Shown: positions 1 through 5,799, counted from the stretch's first letter. The stretch is DNA of 6,532 nucleotides from CAJPNN01 sp041844735 (GCA_041844735.1 JBGZBP010000052.1:1-6532), one strand, 5' to 3'. The notes: a model not told the origin generated them from the letters alone. Program-made: numbers and translations.

Positions 1-62
1 CAGGATTTATAAATCATTTTATAAATATATTGAAATTATAATTTATTTTTAGGAGGAATTTT

Positions 63-1472
63 ATGAGCAAGATTAAATCGAAAATTTCGGAGCATGACAG
101 CGAATATATGCTGGAACCTGTTCCGAAGGACAAAAGAAGATCCACCTTCAGCCAGATAATGGTGTGGGTAGGATTCGGATATGTTGCTACAGGACTGTTT
201 GTAGGCGGTACTCTTGCAGGATATGGCGGGAATCCGGGATTGAGACCGGCACATGCGATAGCTGCGGTAGCAATAGGTATGGGCATTTTATTCGTGCTTA
301 CTTCATTTTTGGGAATGGCAGCTCAGAAGACAGGACTTAACTTATCATTGATTTCAAGATATTCATATGGTAAGAAAGGTATGATTTTGCCCATGGGCAT
401 AATGGCTCTTTTGACATTCGGATGGTTCTCAAGTATAGTAGGAATGGTGGCGGATATTTGGGGAGGCCTTATAGGTAACCCGAGCGGAATCACTGTTTTT
501 AATCCGGCAAATTTCGGATATTCTGCAGTGCCGCCGATTACACTTGAAGTGTTCATAGCATGTATAGTATGGGGATTGGTATTTACCATATCAGCACTTA
601 TAGGTATATCCGCTATTGAGAAAATTGCAAAGTTCGTGGCACCTATCATTTTGGTAGTTGCAATCGTCGTAGGTGTAGGTATGCTTAAAGACGGCGGAGG
701 AGCAGGTGCGTTCTGGCAAAAGGCGGGAGATATAGGCGGTATGGGTCTTGGAACAGGAATAACTGCCGTTGTAGGAAGCTGGATTGCCGGTGCGGTAATG
801 GGAGTTGACTTATTCAGATTCAACAAAAATATAAAGGCTGTTTGGTGGTGTGCCGCTGCATGCTTTATTTTTACAAACCCGTTGCTTAATATTGTAGGAT
901 ATATCGGTTCGGTATCGGTAGGTCAGTACAATTATGTGGCTTGGATGATGGGACTCAGCATTCTATTTGCAATAATAGGTGTATTTGCATGGACTACTTC
1001 TCTTTGGACAACGGACAACAGTGAGCTTTATTGCAATGCACTTTATGTAGGGCCGATTTTGGATTCTGTGGGTGCAAGGACTAACAGAAAAATTATTGTT
1101 GCTATTTGCGGTACTTTGGGAACATTCCTGGGTTCAATAGGATTCTATCAGATTTTCTTTGCTACATTTATAAATACGTTGGGAGCGATTGCACCACCGC
1201 TTTGTGCACCGATATTGGCAGACTATTATATAATAGGAAAGAAAAAATATGACAGCAGCTATTTGGAAAAACAGCCTAATGTAAGATGGGCAGGTATTAT
1301 CTCATTTGTTGTGGGAGCATTCTTAGGATATATGTTCCAGTATCAGTGGACAGTACCGTTCGGATTGCCGTCAGGTATTTTGGCGATGATAATTTCTTTC
1401 GTGGTTTACATTGTAATTTACAAAATTTCATCAGATGCAAAAGCTGACAGAACATTAATGTCATCAAACTAA
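63..1472 (+). CDS. NCS1-family (CodB-like) purine/cytosine permease
   Basis: Integral membrane transporter of 469 residues, probably a cation symporter of the nucleobase:cation symporter-1 family that imports a nucleobase or similar small nitrogen heterocycle. Motifs I recognise from E. coli CodB appear in order: TSFLG (80-84) with KTGL (89-92), RYSYGKKG (99-106), DLFRF (249-253, cf. DFVRF), LWTTDNSELY (314-323, cf. LWTTNDNALY), and IAPP...ILADYY (376-389). Around twelve hydrophobic segments alternate with short loops, as in the family. It is about 50 residues longer than E. coli CodB, mostly in the tail and in a loop near 135-160. The ATG follows AGGAGG (51-56) by 6 nt. The next gene starts 22 nt downstream and encodes a creatininase-family hydrolase, so the two are probably cotranscribed and the hydrolase acts on the imported compound. 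Family assignment is firm; the substrate is unknown and need not be cytosine. Confidence 0.93.
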   Translation: MSKIKSKISEHDSEYMLEPVPKDKRRSTFSQIMVWVGFGYVATGLFVGGTLAGYGGNPGLRPAHAIAAVAIGMGILFVLTSFLGMAAQKTGLNLSLISRYSYGKKGMILPMGIMALLTFGWFSSIVGMVADIWGGLIGNPSGITVFNPANFGYSAVPPITLEVFIACIVWGLVFTISALIGISAIEKIAKFVAPIILVVAIVVGVGMLKDGGGAGAFWQKAGDIGGMGLGTGITAVVGSWIAGAVMGVDLFRFNKNIKAVWWCAAACFIFTNPLLNIVGYIGSVSVGQYNYVAWMMGLSILFAIIGVFAWTTSLWTTDNSELYCNALYVGPILDSVGARTNRKIIVAICGTLGTFLGSIGFYQIFFATFINTLGAIAPPLCAPILADYYIIGKKKYDSSYLEKQPNVRWAGIISFVVGAFLGYMFQYQWTVPFGLPSGILAMIISFVVYIVIYKISSDAKADRTLMSSN

Positions 1473-1480
1473 TCAATGTA

Positions 1481-1486
1481 GGGAGG
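1481..1486 (+). promoter_or_regulatory. ribosome binding site deciding the creatininase-family start
   Basis: GGGAGG lies 8 nt before the ATG at 1495 and only 2 nt before the in-frame ATG at 1489, so translation most likely begins at 1495. Confidence 0.7.
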
Positions 1487-1494
1487 CGATGAAA

Positions 1495-2256
1495 ATGAAG
1501 AAAGTCTTTTTAAATGAATATTCTGCAAGCGAATTGAAAGAGTTGCTTAAAGAATCTGAGAAAGTTACGGCGATATGCAGTTTCGGATCATGTGAAAGCC
1601 ATGGATGGCATTGTTGTCTGGGTCCTGACTATTTTGTTCCGACTGAGGTTTCAAAGAGGGTTGCAGAAAAAATGGACAATGTTATAGCGGTGCCTTGTGT
1701 GCCTTTTGGGACATCTATTCATTACAATCAGTTCCCTATGTCCGTAACACTGAGATATGAAACAGTAATAGCTGTGGCTGAGGATATTTTCGAGAGCCTT
1801 ATCAATAACGGTATTAAGCATATTTATATTCTTAACGGGCATGATGGAAATATTCCTGCACTTGAGATTGCAGCCCACAATGTAAAGGCGAGACACATGG
1901 ATGCGAAATTCCTGTATATGCCGGCATGGTGGAGCAAGGTAGGTCCTATAATGGGTGACAGATTTGAGGTTTGGAACGGTCTGGGGCACGGAGGCGAAGG
2001 AGAAACATCCATAATGATGGCTATAAGACCTGAGTTGGTTGATTTGTCAAAGGCAATATCTCAGGTTCCTGAGAATATGATAGAAATCAATAAAACAACA
2101 GATGTAATCTGGGATATTACAGAGATTACCGAGACCGGAGCTACAGGGGATCCTACTAAAGCAACTATGGAAAAGGGTCAGCAGATGCTGGATATTTTGG
2201 TGGATTTAGTAGCAGACGGTATAAAGAAAATGAATGATTGCAACTGGGAATATTAA
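1495..2256 (+). CDS. creatininase-family metal-dependent amidohydrolase
   Basis: Cytosolic hydrolase of 253 residues in the creatininase superfamily, which also holds the formylaminopyrimidine deformylase ArfB, IolN and MftE and cleaves cyclic or linear amides with a two-metal site. E34, H36 and D45 in the segment ESHGWHCCLGPD occupy the numbering of known creatininase metal ligands. NGHDGN (114-119) supplies H116, and HGGEGETS (165-172) is the conserved second half. Pseudomonas creatininase has NGHYEN, as I recall it, so its Tyr and metal-binding Glu are D117 and G118 here; this argues against true creatinine hydrolysis. C28, C33, C40 and C41 cluster around the active-site loop. I chose the ATG at 1495, not 1489, because GGGAGG (1481-1486) is 8 nt from the former and only 2 from the latter. 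It lies 22 nt after a CodB-like permease, with which it probably forms an uptake/catabolic operon. Substrate unknown. Confidence 0.9.
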   Translation: MKKVFLNEYSASELKELLKESEKVTAICSFGSCESHGWHCCLGPDYFVPTEVSKRVAEKMDNVIAVPCVPFGTSIHYNQFPMSVTLRYETVIAVAEDIFESLINNGIKHIYILNGHDGNIPALEIAAHNVKARHMDAKFLYMPAWWSKVGPIMGDRFEVWNGLGHGGEGETSIMMAIRPELVDLSKAISQVPENMIEINKTTDVIWDITEITETGATGDPTKATMEKGQQMLDILVDLVADGIKKMNDCNWEY

Positions 2257-2274
2257 AATATTCAACAGGTGCAA

Positions 2275-2319
2275 TTACCGATAAGCGGTGTCGGTGTCGG
2301 AACGGCGGTATCGAGGTAA
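2275..2319. repeat. imperfect inverted repeat upstream of the tRNA promoter
   Basis: TTACC + GATA (2275-2283) can pair with TATC + GGTAA (2309-2312 and 2315-2319), leaving a GA bulge and a 25-nt G-rich loop. The loop holds a short direct repeat, GGTGTC twice from about 2287. No T-run follows it on the + strand, so it does not look like an intrinsic terminator for the creatininase-family gene that ends at 2256. Its role is unknown. Confidence 0.35.
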
Positions 2320-2327
2320 AAAAGTAG

Positions 2328-2357
2328 TTGACATCAATATTGTAATAAGTGTATAAT
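2328..2357 (+). promoter_or_regulatory. consensus sigma-A type promoter of the tRNA operon
   Basis: TTGACA (2328-2333) and TATAAT (2352-2357), both perfect matches to the vegetative consensus, are separated by 18 bp. Transcription would start near 2364, giving a leader of about 20 nt before the first tRNA at 2386. The strength of both hexamers fits a stable-RNA operon. Confidence 0.88.
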
Positions 2358-2385
2358 AGACAATGTCGCTAGTAAGTCGATATAT

Positions 2386-2460
2386 TCCGAGGTAGCTCAA
2401 CGGCAGAGCATCCGGCTGTTAACCGGAGGGTTGTGGGTTCGAGCCCCACCCTCGGAGCCA
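2386..2460 (+). tRNA. tRNA-Asn(GTT)
   Basis: Cloverleaf is complete. Acceptor TCCGAGG (2386-2392) pairs with CCTCGGA (2450-2456), followed by discriminator G and an encoded CCA (2458-2460). D-stem GCTC pairs with GAGC. Anticodon stem TCCGG (2411-2415) pairs with CCGGA (2423-2427) around loop CTGTTAA, giving anticodon GTT at 2418-2420. The T-arm is GTGGG-TTCGAGC-CCCAC. It is first in a three-tRNA operon. Confidence 0.97.
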
Positions 2461-2464
2461 AATT

Positions 2465-2553
2465 GCCGGAGTGGCGGAATTGGCAGACGCACAGGACTTA
2501 AAATCCTGCGATCCTTACCGATCGTACCGGTTCGACCCCGGTCTCCGGCACCA
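2465..2553 (+). tRNA. tRNA-Leu(TAA)
   Basis: An 89-nt class II tRNA with a long variable arm. Acceptor GCCGGAG (2465-2471) pairs with CTCCGGC (2543-2549), then discriminator A and encoded CCA (2551-2553). Anticodon stem CAGGA (2492-2496) pairs with TCCTG (2504-2508) around loop CTTAAAA, with anticodon TAA at 2499-2501, which reads UUA and UUG. It begins 4 nt after tRNA-Asn. Confidence 0.97.
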
Positions 2554-2575
2554 CTTACATTTTTATATTATTCAT

Positions 2576-2651
2576 CGCGGGGTAGAGCAGTTGGTAGCTC
2601 GTCGGGCTCATAACCCGGAGGCCGGAGGTTCAAGTCCTCCCTCCGCAACCA
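2576..2651 (+). tRNA. initiator tRNA-fMet(CAT)
   Basis: Two hallmarks mark this as an initiator rather than an elongator or the Ile2 type. First, C1 (2576) faces A72 (2647), an unpaired top of the acceptor stem. Second, three G-C pairs lie next to the anticodon loop, GGG (2604-2606) against CCC (2614-2616). The loop is CTCATAA, with anticodon CAT at 2609-2611. Discriminator A and CCA are encoded (2648-2651). It is third in the operon, 22 nt after tRNA-Leu. Confidence 0.96.
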
Positions 2652-2661
2652 AGAGAGATAC

Positions 2662-2695
2662 GGTAATTGATGCATAAGTGTCAGTTACCTTTTTT
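2662..2695 (+). terminator. intrinsic terminator of the tRNA operon
   Basis: An 11-bp stem pairs GGTAATTGATG (2662-2672) with TGTCAGTTACC (2679-2689), including three G-T wobbles, with a 6-nt loop and a run of six T (2690-2695). It starts 10 nt after the CCA of tRNA-fMet. It also shows that the upstream GTG at 2678, in frame with the next gene, is not a real start, because it lies in this hairpin's loop and stem. Confidence 0.85.
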
Positions 2696-2722
2696 ATTAC
2701 AGTGTTAAGTGAGGTTATGTAT

Positions 2723-3481
2723 ATGAAAATTATTACATGGAATGTGAATGGGCTTAGGGCATGCATAGGAAAAGGTTTTTACGATTTCGTGGAATCGGAA
2801 AATCCTGATATTATTTGTCTTCAGGAAACCAAAATGCAGCCGGATCAGGCTGTTATAGAGCTTGACGGATATCAGCAGTTTTGGAACAGTGCCGAGAAAA
2901 AGGGTTATTCAGGAACGGCAATTTTTACAAAGATTGCGCCTAAAGACGAGAGCCATGGACTGCCGCAGGATGAACATAATAAAGAAGGCAGGCTTATAAA
3001 TTTGGATATGGGAGAGTTTTATCTTATTAACCAGTATATTCCCAACTCAAAAGACGGTCTTAAAAGACTGGATTATAGAATGGTTTATGAAGATGCCGTG
3101 AGAGAATATTTGAGCGAACTGGATAAGGTGAAGCCCGTTATAATGTGCGGAGACCTTAACGTCGCACATAAGGAAATTGATTTGAAAAACCCTTCGAGTA
3201 ACAGGAAAAACGCAGGGTTTACGGATGAGGAGAGAAATAAATTTACCGAACTTTTGTCAGCAGGATTCGTAGATGTGTATCGTCATTTTTATCCGGAAGA
3301 AAGGGATAAATACACATGGTGGTCGTATCGCTTTAATGCAAGATCAAGAAATGCAGGATGGAGAATAGATTATTTCGTTGCTTCAGAAAGAATCATGAAA
3401 AATATAAAAGATATTAGAATATTGGACGAGGTTTTAGGAAGCGATCACTGCCCTGTAGCATTGGATATTGACATACTTTAA
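2723..3481 (+). CDS. xth: exodeoxyribonuclease III / AP endonuclease
   Basis: DNA repair nuclease of 252 residues in the Xth/ExoA/APE1 branch of the exonuclease-endonuclease-phosphatase fold. It incises DNA 5' of abasic sites and removes 3' blocking groups, using Mg2+. Family landmarks appear in order: WNVNG with N7 at the N-terminus, LQET with metal-binding E35, NQYIPN with Y105, GDLN with D144 and N146, the WRIDYF strand (213-218), and SDHCP with D241 and H242 at the end. All catalytic positions are present, and the length is normal for ExoA. I chose the ATG at 2723. It lies 8 nt after GAGG (2711-2714), while the ATG at 2717 is too close and the GTG at 2678 is in a terminator. Only 27 nt separate it from the tRNA terminator, and no good promoter is visible there. 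It may depend on read-through or on a promoter hidden in the tRNA region. Confidence 0.96.
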   Translation: MKIITWNVNGLRACIGKGFYDFVESENPDIICLQETKMQPDQAVIELDGYQQFWNSAEKKGYSGTAIFTKIAPKDESHGLPQDEHNKEGRLINLDMGEFYLINQYIPNSKDGLKRLDYRMVYEDAVREYLSELDKVKPVIMCGDLNVAHKEIDLKNPSSNRKNAGFTDEERNKFTELLSAGFVDVYRHFYPEERDKYTWWSYRFNARSRNAGWRIDYFVASERIMKNIKDIRILDEVLGSDHCPVALDIDIL

Positions 3482-3492
3482 AAAGCAGAGCG

Positions 3493-3520
3493 TTTACAAG
3501 GTATGGACTTTGTTTAAAAA
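3493..3520 (+). promoter_or_regulatory. possible promoter of the flavoprotein gene
   Basis: TTTACA (3493-3498) and TAAAAA (3515-3520) are separated by 16 bp and match the consensus at 5/6 and 4/6. Start would be near 3527, about 39 nt before the ATG at 3566. The same bases can form a weak 6-bp hairpin (3496-3501 with 3508-3513), so the reading is tentative. Confidence 0.3.
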
Positions 3521-3565
3521 TAGTGATAAACTGGGGATGAAAATTGCTAAGAAGAGGTGAAAGAT

Positions 3566-4114
3566 ATGAAAATATTGGTTTTGACAGGAAGTCCGCACAA
3601 AAACGGCACCTCTGCGTTGTTGGTGGATAAATTCATTGAAGGAGCAGAGAGTGTACACCATAGGGTTAAAAGGATAGATTGCAGGGATTTGGATGTGTCG
3701 CCATGTATAGGTTGTGACAGCTGCATCGGAAACAATCATGTGTGCATATATAAGGATGAACAATTATTGGTTTTGAAAGAACTGCTTGAAGCTGATATGG
3801 TGGTATTTGCGACCCCTATTTATTATTTTTCAATACCCGTACAGCTTAAAAGAGTGATAGACAGATTTTATGCCGTAAACGATGTGCTTATGAATAAGAG
3901 TCTTAAAGTGGGCATAATAACCACCTGCGGAGACGGCAATTGGGTGACGGAGCCGACTATGAAGATGTTTGAATGTATTTGCAAGTATCTGGGATGGAGT
4001 ATAACAGATGTTCTGAATGCAGAAAATGTTTATTACCCGGAGGATATGAAAAAAACGGATTATCCCGAGCAGGCATACAGGCTCGGCAGGTCTACGGAGA
4101 GACACAGATTTTAG
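3566..4114 (+). CDS. flavodoxin-fold NAD(P)H-dependent oxidoreductase with Isf-like cysteine motif
   Basis: Predicted cytosolic flavoprotein of 182 residues. The N-terminus MKILVLTGSPHKNGTS (1-16) is the FMN-phosphate loop of the NADPH-dependent FMN reductase/flavodoxin-like family. ATPIYYFSIP, in the middle, is the second FMN-contacting loop. Between them, C47, C50, C53 and C60 form CX2CX2CX6C, which fits the compact CX2CX2CX4-7C motif of archaeal and clostridial iron-sulfur flavoproteins (Isf), where it binds a 4Fe-4S cluster. Relatives without a proven cluster also carry similar cysteines, so cluster binding is inference. The ATG at 3566 is preferred to the GTG at 3557 because GAGG (3554-3557) then sits 8 nt upstream. 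It follows xth by 84 nt and converges on the metal importer. Probable role: two-electron reduction of quinones, nitro compounds or oxidants in an anaerobe. The substrate cannot be told. Confidence 0.85.
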   Translation: MKILVLTGSPHKNGTSALLVDKFIEGAESVHHRVKRIDCRDLDVSPCIGCDSCIGNNHVCIYKDEQLLVLKELLEADMVVFATPIYYFSIPVQLKRVIDRFYAVNDVLMNKSLKVGIITTCGDGNWVTEPTMKMFECICKYLGWSITDVLNAENVYYPEDMKKTDYPEQAYRLGRSTERHRF

Positions 4115-4140
4115 AAGGATTTGTGAATAATATAAAGGAA

Positions 4141-4190
4141 GGGAAGTAAATGTCGATTAAAAAGTATAATGTAATCGGCAAATGCTTCCC
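4141..4190. terminator. long hairpin between convergent genes, probable bidirectional terminator
   Basis: GGGAAG (4141-4146) pairs with CTTCCC (4185-4190). The stem continues inwards to CGATTA (4154-4159) with TAATCG (4172-4177), giving 19 positions with two A-A mismatches and two G-T wobbles around a 12-nt loop. On the + strand it is followed by TATTTTGATTTT; on the - strand by TTCCTTTATATT. Both are T-rich but interrupted. It sits 27 nt after the flavoprotein stop and 11 nt beyond the importer permease stop, where a shared terminator is expected. Confidence 0.65.
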
Positions 4191-4200
4191 TATTTTGATT

Positions 4201-5022
4201 TTATCGTTTTTCTAAAAATTTTCCCACTGTTGCCATGACGATAAAGACAATTATGTTAAGACAGACTATGCTGGAGCCGGTAGGACTTGCAAAGATATAC
4301 GAGACCCAAAGTCCCAAAAGAAAGCAAGTTATTGATATAATTGCCGATGATATGATGACGGATTTAAATCTTTTGCAAACACGCATTGACGAGAGTGTAG
4401 GGAAAATAACAAGGCTTGATATAAGCAAAGCGCCCATCATACGCATACCTATTACTATGGTGATTGAAGTCAATACGGCTATCAACATGTTATAAAGCCC
4501 GGTGTTTGTGCCCGTAGCTTTTGCAAAGTTTTCATCAAAAGTTACCGCAAAAATTTTATTATAAAAAAGTATGTATAGTATCAATACGATGATGGAAAGG
4601 GCTATACTTAGCTGAACGTCGCTTCTGCTCATCGCAAGGATACTGCCGAACATATAATTGCATATATCGGTGTTCATGCCGGATTTGATGGAAACAGCCA
4701 TTACACCTATGGCAAGAGCACTGCTGGAAATCAACGCAATCAGGGCATCTCCCTTCAATTTTCCGTTTTCGCTCAATCTTAATATCATGAATGCTGCAAA
4801 CACCACTACAGGCAAGCCGATTTTGAGAGGGGCGGCACCGAGAACGAGAGCTATTGCCATCGAACCGAAAGCAACATGGGAGAGGCAGTCTCCTATCATA
4901 GAATAGCGTTTCAATACCAGGCTTGCTCCCAGTAATGCGGCACACAGAGATACGAGGGTGCCTACTATGATTGCACGCATTATAAAGGGGTAGGTAATCA
5001 TCTCTAAAACTGTATTAAACAT
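4201..5022 (-). CDS. znuB: metal ABC transporter permease, ZnuB/AdcB type (ABC-3 family)
   Basis: Inner-membrane subunit of 273 residues for ATP-driven import of a divalent metal, probably Zn2+, though Mn2+ or Fe2+ importers share this fold. The ABC-3 family landmarks are visible: LGASLVLKRYSMIGDCLSH (31-49, the coupling region that contacts the ATPase), TFDENFAKATG (161-171), GMRMMGALL (192-200), and the SPTGSSIV ending motif (246-253). There are about eight hydrophobic segments. The start at 5022 is preferred to an upstream in-frame ATG at 5127 because a near-perfect GGGAGGTGA (plus-strand 5028-5036) lies 8 nt before it, and because 273 residues is the usual length. The start overlaps the end of the ATPase gene by 8 bp, which implies translational coupling in one operon. 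The metal specificity rests mainly on the ATPase and on the neighbours. Confidence 0.92.
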   Translation of the reverse strand: MFNTVLEMITYPFIMRAIIVGTLVSLCAALLGASLVLKRYSMIGDCLSHVAFGSMAIALVLGAAPLKIGLPVVVFAAFMILRLSENGKLKGDALIALISSSALAIGVMAVSIKSGMNTDICNYMFGSILAMSRSDVQLSIALSIIVLILYILFYNKIFAVTFDENFAKATGTNTGLYNMLIAVLTSITIVIGMRMMGALLISSLVIFPTLSSMRVCKRFKSVIISSAIISITCFLLGLWVSYIFASPTGSSIVCLNIIVFIVMATVGKFLEKR

Positions 5023-5725
5023 CGGAATCACCTCCCAAGAATTCTTGTCCCTGTCTGCTGCTTTGATATTCCTCCGTTGTGCCGTAGAAATATCCGCCGC
5101 TTTCAAGGTGCAGTATATGGCTTGCATATTTTACGATACTGTTGATGTCATGCGAAACCATTACAATGGTGATTTTTTTGTCTTTATTTAAACTGTATAT
5201 GAGTTTGTACATTTCTTGAGATATTTTGGGATCAAGTCCGGAAACAGGCTCATCAAGCAAAATCATTTTTTGAGTTGCACAAAGTGCCCGTGCCAGAAGA
5301 ACCCTTTGTTGTTGACCGCCCGACAGCTCACGATAACAGGCTTTTCTTAAGTGACTTATCCCCAAAAGTGATAATGTTTCGGAGACTTCTTTTTTGTCCT
5401 GCGCATTGTAAAAAGGTAGAAACTTTTTTGTGTTCTGCTTGCCGGATATCACTATTTCATACACACCGGCGGGAAAATCTTTTTGAGCAACAGTCTGCTG
5501 AGGCAAATAGCCTATTTTATTTAAAGCCAATCCGTCTCCGAACTCTATATTCCCCTCAAATGGCGATTTGAGATTCAACAGACCCTTTATAAGCGTACTT
5601 TTGCCGGATCCGTTTTCTCCGACTATCCCGAGATAATCACCGCTATTTATTTCAAATGATATGTTTTTTAATACCGTATGTCCGTCATATTTGAAAGACA
5701 ATCCGTTGCAATTGATTAACGACAC
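5015..5725 (-). CDS. znuC: metal ABC transporter ATP-binding protein, ZnuC/AdcC type
   Basis: Cytoplasmic ATPase subunit of 236 residues that powers the permease encoded next to it. All ABC motifs are intact: Walker A GENGSGKST (36-44), Q-loop YLPQQ (73-77), signature LSGGQQQR (134-141), Walker B ILLDE (155-159), D-loop SGLD (162-165) and H-loop SHD with H192. The segment FPAGVYEIVISG (84-95) after the Q-loop resembles the FP-x2-V-x-E-x-V-x-SG pattern I associate with AdcC/ZnuC zinc ATPases; this is from memory. I chose a GTG start at 5725. AAGGAGG (plus-strand 5732-5738) is 6 nt upstream of it but directly abuts the alternative TTG at 5731. The gene is first in the operon, and no substrate-binding protein gene accompanies it on this strand. 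Confidence 0.92.
   Translation of the reverse strand: MSLINCNGLSFKYDGHTVLKNISFEINSGDYLGIVGENGSGKSTLIKGLLNLKSPFEGNIEFGDGLALNKIGYLPQQTVAQKDFPAGVYEIVISGKQNTKKFLPFYNAQDKKEVSETLSLLGISHLRKACYRELSGGQQQRVLLARALCATQKMILLDEPVSGLDPKISQEMYKLIYSLNKDKKITIVMVSHDINSIVKYASHILHLESGGYFYGTTEEYQSSRQGQEFLGGDSDV
5028..5036 (-). promoter_or_regulatory. ribosome binding site of the permease, inside the ATPase gene
   Basis: On the - strand this reads GGGAGGTGA, close to the full anti-Shine-Dalgarno complement, 8 nt before the permease ATG at 5022 and wholly within the last codons of the ATPase gene. It fixes the permease start. Confidence 0.85.
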
Positions 5726-5731
5726 AGTCAA

Positions 5732-5738
5732 CCTCCTT
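5732..5738 (-). promoter_or_regulatory. ribosome binding site deciding a GTG start for the ATPase
   Basis: AAGGAGG on the - strand. The in-frame TTG (5731-5729) touches it with no spacer, while the GTG (5725-5723) has the normal 6-nt spacing, so the GTG is the likelier initiator. Confidence 0.7.
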
Positions 5739-5751
5739 GAAGTTGTATACT

Positions 5752-5780
5752 TTAAAATATTTTCGATAGCTATATTTTAA
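5752..5780. promoter_or_regulatory. 9-bp perfect dyad in the divergent intergenic region, candidate operator
   Basis: TTAAAATAT (5752-5760) and its exact complement ATATTTTAA (5772-5780) flank an 11-nt spacer, so each arm reads TTAAAATAT on one strand. The right arm overlaps the likely -10 of the importer operon, where a bound repressor would block it. It does not match the Fur, Zur or MntR boxes I know. AT-rich arms can arise by chance. Confidence 0.4.
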
Positions 5781-5782
5781 CA
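5774..5782 (-). promoter_or_regulatory. extended -10 promoter of the metal importer operon
   Basis: On the - strand TGTTAAAAT forms TGn plus TAAAAT, a 5/6 match to the -10 consensus with the extended TG element. No good -35 lies 16-18 bp upstream. The start would be near 5767, leaving about 40 nt of leader before the GTG. Confidence 0.45.
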
Positions 5783-5799
5783 CATAAAGGGCGGAGAAG

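Noticed and set aside
37..42. TATAAT as a -10 box for the permease operon
   Set aside because: The start would fall near 49, just before the ribosome binding site at 51, and the hexamer 17 bp upstream (TCATTT) is poor. The real promoter is probably left of the window.
323..826. 167-codon open frame on the - strand inside the permease
   Set aside because: It is a proline- and isoleucine-rich shadow of a clearly coding membrane protein gene and has no family motif that I recognise.
2431..2677. Two open frames of 60 and 68 codons across the tRNA cluster
   Set aside because: They read straight through tRNA-Asn, tRNA-Leu and tRNA-fMet, whose cloverleaves are complete. Their sequence is the usual spurious translation of tRNA genes.
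2678..2722. N-terminal extension of Exo III from a GTG at 2678
   Set aside because: The GTG lies in the tRNA operon terminator hairpin. The conserved N-terminus MKIITWNVNG begins at 2723 with a good ribosome binding site.
3496..3513. Hairpin after xth as an intrinsic terminator
   Set aside because: The stem has only 6 bp with one wobble and is followed by TTAAAAA rather than a T-run.
4150..4215. 21-codon open frame starting ATGTCG
   Set aside because: It lies inside the convergent-gene hairpin and runs into the end of the permease gene on the other strand. A purine-rich stretch in front is part of the stem, not clear evidence of translation.
5023..5127. 35-residue N-terminal extension of the ABC permease
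   Set aside because: It would overlap the ATPase gene by 113 bp and is not membrane-like. The strong GGGAGGTGA site points to the ATG at 5022.
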